18,819 nucleotides of DNA from NCBI RefSeq assembly GCF_000717055.1, contig NZ_JNXI01000047.1, forward strand, positions 1-18,819. The letters run 5' to 3'. The notes under the pieces were generated by a model. It saw only the letters and a program-made list of their open reading frames with translations. It was not told the origin of the DNA and ran no database searches. Position 1 is the stretch's first letter. The number at the start of each line of letters is the position of its first letter. The DNA comes from Streptomyces iakyrus. GTDB taxonomy: Bacteria; Actinomycetota; Actinomycetes; Streptomycetales; Streptomycetaceae. Position numbers and translations under genes: made by a program. Below, piece after piece: positions 1 through 6,687 of this stretch.

Positions 1-1
1 C

Positions 2-79
2 ACCCGCTATGACAAGCGCGGCTACGTTTTCCTCGGCACCGCGACTGCCGCAGCCCTCGTCATCTGGCTCCGCGCATGA
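2..79 (+). mobile_element. 3' end of an IS transposase (partial, probably IS5-type)
   Basis: The window opens inside a gene whose last 25 codons are readable and end at TGA 77-79. The tail contains DKRGYVFLGTATAAALVIWLR. From memory this is the C-terminus of a DDE transposase family common in Streptomyces, usually classed as IS5. Only the tail is visible, so it cannot be said whether the element is intact. No terminal inverted repeat or target duplication can be verified, because the other end lies outside the window. The element should end within the 60 bp before the convergent regulator gene. Its presence shows that at least one insertion has occurred beside the TetR/exporter pair. Confidence 0.65.
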
Positions 80-139
80 TCGGCCGGACAAGTCCTAGGC
101 GCCATGGCTGCGCAGACGGCGGCTGAGACCGGGCCGTAG

Positions 140-877
140 TCACTTCGGCAGGCGCAGCGCCAGTCCGTCCAGCACGACCTCCAGGCCGTAGGCGAACTTG
201 TCGTCGCGCAGTTGTGCGGGGTCGGCGGCCTGCGCGCTCGTCTCGGGCCCCGCGGCCGCCAGGTGGTCGTAGCCGGCCGAGGCCTGCTGGGCGGCGGGCA
301 GCAGGCGCGCGACGAATTCGGACTCCGTCTCGCCCGAGCGGGCGACCGTGGTGAGCCACGCGGCCTCGGTCGTGCTCATGCCGATGACGTACGAGAAGAC
401 GGCGTCGATCGCCCGGCTCGGCTCGGGGAATCCCGCGGCCGTGAAGAGGGCCGCCAGCCGCTCCGAGAAGCTCATGTAGTTCGGCCCCAGGTAGGCGAGC
501 CCGGCCTGGCCGAGGACCAGGGTCAGCCAGGGGTGCCGCAGTGCCGTCGTGCGGAAGGACCCGGCCGCCTCGGTCACCGCCGCGCGCCAGTCGGGGCCGC
601 CGGCCGGCGGGACGTGGATCTCGGCGGCGACCTCGTCCACGGCCAGCTCCATCAGCTCGTCCTTCGTGGCGACGTGCCGGTACAGCGAGGTCGCGCCGGC
701 GTTCAGCCGGGCACCGAGCTTGCGCATGCTGAGCGCCTCGATGCCCTCGGCGTCGAGCATGGCGATCGCCTCGCGCACGATCGCGTCCCTGCTGAGCGCG
801 GGCTGGTCGGTCCGGCGCTGCTCACGGGTCCAGACGGACGGGATCGGGCTCTTGTCCGTCGTCCTGCTCCTGCTCAT
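140..877 (-). CDS. TetR/AcrR family transcriptional regulator
   Basis: A 245-residue DNA-binding repressor. The N-terminal helix-turn-helix spans about residues 30-75, with the recognition-helix pattern SMRKLGARLNAGATSLYRHV followed by the usual K-[DE]-E-L (TKDELMELAVDEV). The rest is a helical ligand-binding and dimerisation domain of the larger TetR_C type. The start at 877 is supported by an AGGAGGAG ribosome site about six bases upstream. The gene is divergent from a DHA2 drug exporter, with 149 bp between the start codons. That gap holds a 17-bp near-palindrome and further half-sites, the standard arrangement for a TetR protein repressing both itself and an efflux pump until a drug-like ligand binds. 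The ligand cannot be predicted. The family assignment is secure; the target is inferred from position. Confidence 0.93.
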   Translation of the reverse strand: MSRSRTTDKSPIPSVWTREQRRTDQPALSRDAIVREAIAMLDAEGIEALSMRKLGARLNAGATSLYRHVATKDELMELAVDEVAAEIHVPPAGGPDWRAAVTEAAGSFRTTALRHPWLTLVLGQAGLAYLGPNYMSFSERLAALFTAAGFPEPSRAIDAVFSYVIGMSTTEAAWLTTVARSGETESEFVARLLPAAQQASAGYDHLAAAGPETSAQAADPAQLRDDKFAYGLEVVLDGLALRLPK

Positions 878-905
878 GGGCGCTCCTCCTGAATGACCCT
901 CTGCG

Positions 906-1000
906 TGCGAACAGCGTGCGCAGTCAGCGTACAGACCTCAAGCCTTGCGTACAGCGTTCCTCTGTGCGTACAGTGTTCGCATCGAGGAACGGTGTTCGCA
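906..1000. promoter_or_regulatory. Operator array between tetR and the exporter gene
   Basis: TGCGTACAgTGTTCGCA at 965-981 is a 17-bp palindrome with one mismatched pair. Related half-sites flank it: TGCGAACA at 906-913, (A)GCGTACA at 926-933 and TGCGTACA at 946-953 in one orientation, and TGTTCGCA at 993-1000 in the other. Start-to-start spacings are 20, 20, 19 and, in the opposite orientation, 19 bp, about two helical turns, so all sites would lie on one face of the DNA. The divergent TetR protein is the obvious candidate ligand (inference). Confidence 0.7.
945..974 (+). promoter_or_regulatory. Putative promoter of the DHA2 exporter gene
   Basis: TTGCGT at 945-950 and TACAGT at 969-974 are separated by 18 bp and resemble a vegetative sigma-factor promoter. 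Both hexamers lie inside the half-site array, so a repressor bound there would block RNA polymerase. The match is only moderate and was judged by eye. Confidence 0.4.
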
Positions 1001-1026
1001 GAATGGTCGCAGGAGGGGAAGAGGAA

Positions 1027-2526
1027 ATGGACGCTCGCAATCCACGGCGCTGGTGGATCCTGATCGTGCTGTGCCTCAGCACGCTGGTCCTGGTCGTCGA
1101 CAACATGGCGCTGACGGTCGCGGTGCCCGCGCTGACCGAGGACCTCGGCGCGAGCGCCCAGGACATGCAGTGGATCCTCGACTCCTACACCCTGGTCTTC
1201 GCCGGTCTGCTGCTGACGTCGGGGAGCCTGGGTGACCGCTTCGGGCGCCGCAGGGTGATGCTGATCGGGCTGCTGCTGTTCGGGGCGGCCTCATTGGGGG
1301 CGGTGTTCTGCTCCACCCCGGGCGAGCTGATTGCGCTGCGGATCACGATGGGCGTCGGCGGGGCGCTGATCATGCCCTCGACGCTGTCGATCCTGATCAC
1401 CGTCTTCGACGAGGACGAGCGGCCCAAGGCGATGGCCGCGTGGGGCTCGGTGTCAATGCTGGGGCTGGTCGGCAGCCCCGTCCTCGGCGGGGTTCTGATC
1501 GACCACTTCGCCTGGCAGGCCATCTTCCTGATCAACGTCCCGATCGTCGGGCTCGCGCTGCTGGCCGGTGTCCTGCTGATGCCGGAATCGAAGGCGCCGT
1601 GGCAGAAGCCGGACCCGCTGGGCGCGGTGCTGTCCGCGGTCGGCATGACGGCCCTGGTGTGGTGGATCATCGAAATTCCGCAGCACGGCGCCTTTGAAGG
1701 CCGCTCCCTGGTCGTCCTGGCCGTCGCGGCCGTCGCCCTGGCCGGCTTCGTGACCTGGCAGAACGTGACCCCCTCGCCGATGGTGCCGCTGGTCCTCTTC
1801 AAGCACCGCAACTTCAGCGGCGGCTCACTGTCCCTGGCGCTCGTCCAGATCGGCAACGCCGGCCTGCTACTGGTGCTCACCCAGTACCTCCAGTTCGTCC
1901 TCGGCTGGTCCGCGGTCGAGGCGGGCCTCGCCTTCCTGCCGCTGGCCGTGGCCGCGCTGGCCGGCAACGCGGCCGGGGCGCAGCTCGCCGTGCGGATCGG
2001 CAACCGGTTCGTCATCCTCGGCGGGATGCTGCTGATGGCCGTCTCCTTCGGGCTGCTGACCACGCTCGGCGTCGACAGCGGGTTCACGGTCCCGGCGGTG
2101 GCGCTGGGGATCCTGGGTCTGGGAGCGGGTCTGGCCATGCCGGCCGCGGTGGCCGCGCTGATGGGCACCATCCCGGAGGACAAGGCGGGCGTCGGCTCGG
2201 CCCTCAACGACACCATCCAGCAGTCCGGCACCGCCCTCGGCATCGCGATCCTCGGCTCCCTGCTCACCTCCGGCTACGCGGACGAGATGCCGGCCGGCGC
2301 CCCCGAGCAGGCCCGGGAGTCCATCGGCGGGGCCCTGGCCGTGGCCGGCGGTGACGCGGGGCTGGTGCGGGCGGCCCGGGATGCCTTCGCCGACTCGATG
2401 GCGACGACCTTCACGATCAGCGCGGTCGGTGTCCTGGCGGCGGCGGTCGTGGCCACGCTGGTGATGCGGGACCGCAAGCGTGAACCCGAGGGGGCCGGGA
2501 GCGAGGAGCGCGAGCTCGTCGCCTGA
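1027..2526 (+). CDS. DHA2 family (EmrB/QacA-type) MFS drug exporter
   Basis: A proton-coupled multidrug efflux permease of 499 residues, predicted to have 14 membrane segments. Diagnostic stretches are the first-helix motif VVDNMALTVAVPAL, MFS motif A as GSLGDRFGRRRVML after helix 2, and motif C around GSPVLGGVLIDHFAWQAIF in helix 5. The reading frame is open back to a GTG at 916. I chose ATG 1027 because AGGAGGGG lies about ten bases upstream, the protein then starts MDARNPRRWW just before the first helix, and the earlier start would translate through the operator. It is divergent from tetR and is followed 14 bases after the stop by a strong terminator, so it appears monocistronic. Substrates are unknown; antibiotic or biocide export is typical of the family. 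Confidence 0.92.
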   Translation: MDARNPRRWWILIVLCLSTLVLVVDNMALTVAVPALTEDLGASAQDMQWILDSYTLVFAGLLLTSGSLGDRFGRRRVMLIGLLLFGAASLGAVFCSTPGELIALRITMGVGGALIMPSTLSILITVFDEDERPKAMAAWGSVSMLGLVGSPVLGGVLIDHFAWQAIFLINVPIVGLALLAGVLLMPESKAPWQKPDPLGAVLSAVGMTALVWWIIEIPQHGAFEGRSLVVLAVAAVALAGFVTWQNVTPSPMVPLVLFKHRNFSGGSLSLALVQIGNAGLLLVLTQYLQFVLGWSAVEAGLAFLPLAVAALAGNAAGAQLAVRIGNRFVILGGMLLMAVSFGLLTTLGVDSGFTVPAVALGILGLGAGLAMPAAVAALMGTIPEDKAGVGSALNDTIQQSGTALGIAILGSLLTSGYADEMPAGAPEQARESIGGALAVAGGDAGLVRAARDAFADSMATTFTISAVGVLAAAVVATLVMRDRKREPEGAGSEERELVA

Positions 2527-2540
2527 GGTGGAAGCATGAG

Positions 2541-2573
2541 GGCCGTCATCCCGCAGTGGGGTGACGGCCTTTT
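2541..2573 (+). terminator. Rho-independent terminator after the exporter gene
   Basis: A 12-bp stem with one G-T pair (GGCCGTCATCCC paired with GGGGTGACGGCC) closes a 5-base loop and is followed immediately by TTTT. It is the only terminator in the window with a classical T run of this position and strength. Confidence 0.85.
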
Positions 2574-2656
2574 GTCATGCCGGTCTCCCGTGGTTCGCTG
2601 CGCCGTCCCCCGGGGCGGGAATGTCCTCCCGGTTTTCTCTGTTCGGGGTGGCAAGA

Positions 2657-2677
2657 AGTTCAACGCTCAACTAAACT
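2657..2677 (+). promoter_or_regulatory. Putative operator and -10 upstream of the pirin gene
   Basis: GTTCAACGCTCAAC at 2658-2671 is an imperfect palindrome (10 of 14 positions symmetrical) with AGTT/AACT outer arms. It runs directly into TAAACT at 2672-2677, a plausible -10 hexamer about 25 bases before the start codon. The AT-rich run stands out from its surroundings. From memory it resembles MarR-type operators, but no regulator gene is adjacent. Confidence 0.35.
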
Positions 2678-2701
2678 GGGCGTACACGAGGAGGAACCGA
2701 C

Positions 2702-3679
2702 ATGCCTGCAGTGACCGTCGAGAACCCGTTGACGCTGCCCCGAGTGACCGCGCCTGCCGACGCCGTGGCACGTCCTGTGCTCGCCGTCACGACCGCTCCG
2801 AGCGGTTTCGAGGGTGAGGGCTTCCCGGTGCGCCGGGCGTTCGCGGGGATCAACTACCGTCATCTCGACCCGTTCATCATGATGGACCAGATGGGCGAGG
2901 TGGAGTACGCGCCGGGCGAGCCCAAGGGCACGCCGTGGCACCCGCACCGCGGCTTCGAGACCGTCACCTACATCATCGACGGCATCTTCGACCACCAGGA
3001 CTCCAACGGCGGTGGCGGCACCATCACCAACGGGGACACCCAGTGGATGACCGCGGGCTCGGGCCTGCTGCACATCGAGGCCCCACCCGAGCACCTCGTC
3101 GTCTCCGGCGGGCTCTTCCACGGCCTCCAGCTGTGGGTGAACCTCCCGGCCAAGGACAAGATGATGGCCCCGCGCTACCAGGACATCCGCGGCGGCTCGG
3201 TCCAGCTGCTCACCACCCCCGACGGCGGCGCGCTGCTGCGGGTCATCGCCGGTGAGCTGGACGGGCACGCGGGCCCCGGCATCACACACACCCCGATCAC
3301 GATGGTCCACGCGACCGTCGCGCCGGGTGCGGAGCTCACGCTGCCGTGGCGCGAGGACTTCAACGGGCTGGCCTACGTGCTGGCCGGCCGCGGCAGCGTC
3401 GGTCCCGACCGCCGCCCGGTCCACATGGGCCAGACGGCCGTCTTCGGCGCGGGCTCCTCGCTGACCGTCCGCGCGGACGAGAAGCAGGATGCCAACACCC
3501 CCGACCTGGAGGTCGTCCTGCTCGGCGGACAGCCGATCCGGGAGCCCATGGCCCACTACGGCCCGTTCGTCATGAACACCAAGGACGAGCTGATGCAGGC
3601 CTTCGAGGACTTCCAGAAGGGCCGCCTGGGCACGGTGCCGGCGGTGCACGGAATGACAGGGGCGGGCCCGGGGGCCTGA
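2702..3679 (+). CDS. Pirin family protein (bicupin, possible quercetin-2,3-dioxygenase-like)
   Basis: A 325-residue metal-binding bicupin. The N-terminal cupin holds the pirin signature: H80-P-H82 in WHPHRGFETVTYI, and H124-I-E126 in LLHIEAPPE. Together these reproduce the His-x-His plus His-x-Glu set that ligates Fe(II) in characterised pirins. The C-terminal cupin (about residues 190-300) lacks an obvious metal site, as is usual. Bacterial relatives have been reported as quercetinases or redox-responsive regulators; which applies here cannot be read from the sequence. The start is fixed by GAGGAGGAA eight bases upstream. The gene stands alone, with a possible operator in front and a perfect hairpin behind, and it converges on the caspase operon. 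Length is normal to slightly long for the family, because of an N-terminal tail of about 25 residues. Confidence 0.93.
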   Translation: MPAVTVENPLTLPRVTAPADAVARPVLAVTTAPSGFEGEGFPVRRAFAGINYRHLDPFIMMDQMGEVEYAPGEPKGTPWHPHRGFETVTYIIDGIFDHQDSNGGGGTITNGDTQWMTAGSGLLHIEAPPEHLVVSGGLFHGLQLWVNLPAKDKMMAPRYQDIRGGSVQLLTTPDGGALLRVIAGELDGHAGPGITHTPITMVHATVAPGAELTLPWREDFNGLAYVLAGRGSVGPDRRPVHMGQTAVFGAGSSLTVRADEKQDANTPDLEVVLLGGQPIREPMAHYGPFVMNTKDELMQAFEDFQKGRLGTVPAVHGMTGAGPGA

Positions 3680-3718
3680 TCCCGGGTGGGTCGGCGCTGG
3701 GACCGCCGATTGCTGTGG

Positions 3719-3755
3719 GGCTCTGAGCCGCGACCTCGCGTCGCGGCTCAGAGCC
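3719..3755. terminator. Bidirectional terminator hairpin between pirin and the caspase operon
   Basis: GGCTCTGAGCCGCGAC at 3719-3734 pairs perfectly with 3740-3755 around a 5-base loop. There is no T run on either strand. It lies between two convergent genes, 39 bp past the pirin stop and 29 bp past the caspase-STAND stop, so it can serve both transcripts, as T-less hairpins often do in Streptomyces. Confidence 0.8.
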
Positions 3756-3784
3756 TGTTGCGTCCTCTGGGCTCGGCCGAGATG

Positions 3785-5839
3785 CTACGGGCCATCGCTC
3801 CGCTGTACGACGTGCTCGTCGGGTCCCGCCAGGAGATCCCGCCACTGCTCCCGCAGAGCCGTGCGCAGCGCGTCGTGGAACAGCCGGTAGACCGTGACGC
3901 CGTCTTCCTCGTCGGTGACCAGATAGCCCCCGAGGCGCGAGCCGAGGAGCCAGGCGATGTCCGCGTCGCCGTACCTACGGGCCGGATCGTCGGCCACCGC
4001 ATCGGCCACCGCCGGCCAGATCCCGAGCCACGGTAGCCCGCGACCATACGCGAAGGCCGTCGCGCGCAGCAGGTGAACTGCGCGCAAGCGATCGTCCGGT
4101 GAGTCCGGGAAGGTGTTGTGCAGGTCGTCCCGGAATACCCCCACCACCCCGTCCTTGACGGACCGAAGCCAGGAGGGGTTGTCCGCCGCGGTGACGGTGT
4201 CGCGCCCGGCCAGCGACGTCGCGGAGATCCGCGCGGTCAGGAAGGACGGTCCGGCCTCTGCGGCCAACACGCGGGCAACCTCGCCCGCGGTCGAGGGCGT
4301 GCCCGTGTAGGGAGAGCCGGGCGTCCTCAGCAAGTGCTCGGCGTAGCCGGCCACGTCCTCCTCCCGCCACCACGGTGCCTCGTCGACGCGGATGCGCCGC
4401 CGGGCACTCAGCAGACGCTCGGTCCGGTCCGCCAAGGGCAGCAGTCCGGGCGGAGTGCGGGCGTCGTGGGGGCCACCTGGCGAACGGACCCCTATCACGA
4501 GCCGTACGCGCTGGTGTGACTGGTATGGATCGAGCCGGGCCAGTACACCGGTGAGCAGATCGGGCGGGTTGGCGGCCTCGTCGAGTGCGTCCACGACGAT
4601 CGTCACCGGCCGGTCGTGTGCGGACAACCACGACTGCCAGGAGCTGATCCAGGCATCCAGTGGCATCAGACCGGTGCTGCTGCCTTCCGGTTCGGGTACC
4701 CCCAGGGCCCGGCAGACCTGGTCGATCACCTCGTGGCTGGTCTTCCCCGTGGCCAGCACGGCCGCATCGACGGCCCCGGAGGGCGGCACGAGGTCTGCGG
4801 GGATGCGATCCACCTCGGCGGGGTACCGCTCCCGGAAGGCCGGGTCACTCAAGGTGACGAGTCTCGCCAGCACAGCAGACTTTCCGCTGCCCGCGCGTCC
4901 GGTGACGAGTACGGTGCCCATCTCGCCGGTGGCCGTCGCGTGGATCAGCTCGCGCATCAACTCCTCACGCCCCGTGAACAGCCAGCCCGGCTCCTCCGGC
5001 CCCGCGACGCCACGCGACCGTGGCCCCCAGTGGGTACGCAGATCGTGCTCGGGCAGCGCCAGGTCGCTGCGCTGTGCGGTGACGGATGCCGTGGGGCTCT
5101 GCCGGTAATGGGGATTCGGCAGGCAGGGATGCGGGCCCGAACGCCGGCTCCCCGGCAGGGGCATCAACTGCTGGTCGGCGCCCAGCTTTGCCTGGACCGC
5201 GTCGAGGAAAACGGTCACGTCCAGATGGGGCTGCAGGCCGTACTTGGCGCCGAGCGGTGAGGCGAGTTCCTCGAGGAACTCGGCGATGGCCGTGGTCAGC
5301 GCGCCGGTGACCGCCTCTTGCTCCTTGGTCGCGCTGGGCAACACCAGCCATGTCCCGGGGAACTGCCGGTCGAAAGCCACCGTCTCGGCGGCGGTCTGAC
5401 CGGCGTAGCACAGGTCGAGGACGAGGAAGAGATGCTCGATGTCGGTCTCGGAGAGCCACGCGATCAGGTCCGCGGTGCGCAGCGCGGTGGAGCGCAGGCG
5501 TCCCGATTCCGTGGAGCGCAGTACGGTCCAGTGGGCGCCGTCGGAGGTGACGCCGTGCCCGGTGACGAAGACGACGGCCGCGTCACCGGCTCGCCAACGG
5601 TCCGCGGGCGGAGGGTTGCGCAGCGCCGCCCGGATGGCGTCCTCGGACGGGTCGTCGGCCAGTTGCGGGTACGTCTCGGTGAAGCGCCGGGCTTCCGGCA
5701 CCGCCGAGCAGAGCCAGTTCCGCAGCGTCCGCACCTCTGGCCCGACGTCCAGTGGCGGGTAACCCGGATCGTCGTACGAAGACGTGGCGATCGCGACGAA
5801 GTGCCTTCGCAGGATGGCCGTGTCCACGGCGTCCGTCAT
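3785..5839 (-). CDS. Caspase-like (peptidase C14) domain fused to a STAND/NACHT NTPase, lacking its usual sensor domain
   Basis: A 684-residue protein with two modules. Residues 10-220 are a caspase-hemoglobinase fold: HFVAIATSSYDDPG at the first strand, catalytic His95 in FVTGHGV, and catalytic Cys144 in LVLDLCYAGQ. Residues 285-665 are a STAND-type NTPase: entry motif FTGREELMREL, Walker A GRAGSGKS (314-321), Walker B VTIVVDALDEA (D417, D420, E421), a sensor-like RLVIGVRSP, then a winged helix ending YRLFHDALRTALREQW. In relatives I know, that winged helix continues into a helical linker and WD40 repeats on the same chain; here the protein stops about 25 residues later. The missing part is recognisable at the start of the WD40 protein two genes upstream. 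Its ATG overlaps the hydrolase stop (ATGA). Likely role: nucleotide-gated protease, possibly a death or conflict effector (inference). All catalytic residues are present. Confidence 0.88.
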   Translation of the reverse strand: MTDAVDTAILRRHFVAIATSSYDDPGYPPLDVGPEVRTLRNWLCSAVPEARRFTETYPQLADDPSEDAIRAALRNPPPADRWRAGDAAVVFVTGHGVTSDGAHWTVLRSTESGRLRSTALRTADLIAWLSETDIEHLFLVLDLCYAGQTAAETVAFDRQFPGTWLVLPSATKEQEAVTGALTTAIAEFLEELASPLGAKYGLQPHLDVTVFLDAVQAKLGADQQLMPLPGSRRSGPHPCLPNPHYRQSPTASVTAQRSDLALPEHDLRTHWGPRSRGVAGPEEPGWLFTGREELMRELIHATATGEMGTVLVTGRAGSGKSAVLARLVTLSDPAFRERYPAEVDRIPADLVPPSGAVDAAVLATGKTSHEVIDQVCRALGVPEPEGSSTGLMPLDAWISSWQSWLSAHDRPVTIVVDALDEAANPPDLLTGVLARLDPYQSHQRVRLVIGVRSPGGPHDARTPPGLLPLADRTERLLSARRRIRVDEAPWWREEDVAGYAEHLLRTPGSPYTGTPSTAGEVARVLAAEAGPSFLTARISATSLAGRDTVTAADNPSWLRSVKDGVVGVFRDDLHNTFPDSPDDRLRAVHLLRATAFAYGRGLPWLGIWPAVADAVADDPARRYGDADIAWLLGSRLGGYLVTDEEDGVTVYRLFHDALRTALREQWRDLLAGPDEHVVQRSDGP

Positions 5840-6687
5840 GGGCCGACGGTCTCCAGGGACTCGATGAGTACCTGTCCCGCTTCCCGCTTGCTCAGGTAAC
5901 GGGCCGCCGAGTGCGCGTCTCCTCCGTTGTCCACCGGAGGGAGGTCACGGACGCCCGGCCAGAACGCCGAGAGGTCTCCGGCACAAGTAACGGGGTCGCG
6001 GGGATCGCGCAGGTTCGCCCACACGGCCGCGTTCCGGGGCTGGTGGTGCGGGTCGGGCATCAAATGGCGCACCATGCGCAGCCCGAGGGGTGAGCCGAGC
6101 GTGAGGAAGGCGCCCAGCTCGGTTTCCGGGTTCTGCCGCAGGTACTCGAAGCCGACGACCGAACCGAGCGAGTGCCCGATCAGGGCGCGGACCTCGCCGC
6201 GGCCCATGATCTCCCGCACCCGGGCATCCACCGCCGCCTTCAGCTCCGCATCCTGGAGGTAGCGCCGCACCTGCCGCAGGTTGCCGACGTAGAGGCCGCC
6301 CGCGTGCTGACCGTAACGCCGGTCCAGTGCGCGCAGAGCGATCTGCAGCGGCCGGGGGGCCCGCGTGTACGCCTTCACCGGTGCCCTCTCGGCGGCTTCG
6401 AGCTCCGCTTCGCTCACCGCCTCCAGAACAGCCGGAATGAGGACCGCCAGCTCCTCTTCGGCGAGGTCTGGATCGAGCGCGGCAGCGCCTTTCCGGCCGG
6501 ACACCGGCGTGAACGAGGCGAACACGTCGCCGTAGTAGGCGAGCCGAAGATCCGGCTCGCTCTCGAGGAGGTGCCCCCTCGCGCGCTCCAGACCGTCCAG
6601 CAGGGCGGGACCCCACTGAGCCTGGAGCTGATGCCGGCCGAGCTGTTGCTGCCCGACACCGTGGATACCTGCCAAGGTCACGCTCAT
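5836..6687 (-). CDS. Alpha/beta hydrolase (serine esterase/lipase-like) in the caspase-STAND operon
   Basis: A 283-residue alpha/beta hydrolase. It starts MSVTLAGIHGVGQQ, an HGxG-type oxyanion loop. The nucleophile elbow is G171-H-S173-L-G175 in ALIGHSLGSVVGFEY. The probable acid is D231 in NLRDPRDPVT, and the probable base is H259 in NGGDAHSAARYL. Residues 60-110 form a charged, Ala/Glu-rich region ahead of the elbow that could be a lid or an exposed linker. There is no signal peptide. The frame stays open far upstream, but the start is fixed at 6687 because that ATG overlaps the WD40 gene's stop (ATGA) and begins exactly at the conserved first strand. The stop likewise overlaps the caspase gene's start. 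The substrate is unknown; a lipid or ester hydrolase acting as second effector, or a target of the caspase, is possible but only inferred. Confidence 0.86.
   Translation of the reverse strand: MSVTLAGIHGVGQQQLGRHQLQAQWGPALLDGLERARGHLLESEPDLRLAYYGDVFASFTPVSGRKGAAALDPDLAEEELAVLIPAVLEAVSEAELEAAERAPVKAYTRAPRPLQIALRALDRRYGQHAGGLYVGNLRQVRRYLQDAELKAAVDARVREIMGRGEVRALIGHSLGSVVGFEYLRQNPETELGAFLTLGSPLGLRMVRHLMPDPHHQPRNAAVWANLRDPRDPVTCAGDLSAFWPGVRDLPPVDNGGDAHSAARYLSKREAGQVLIESLETVGP

Noticed and set aside
916..1026. 37-codon N-terminal extension of the DHA2 exporter
   Set aside because: It would translate through the operator and promoter, while ATG 1027 has a strong ribosome site.
1185..2267. 360-residue minus-strand frame antisense to the exporter
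   Set aside because: Ser/Pro/Arg/Thr-rich shadow of a membrane protein frame; no motif and no ribosome site seen.
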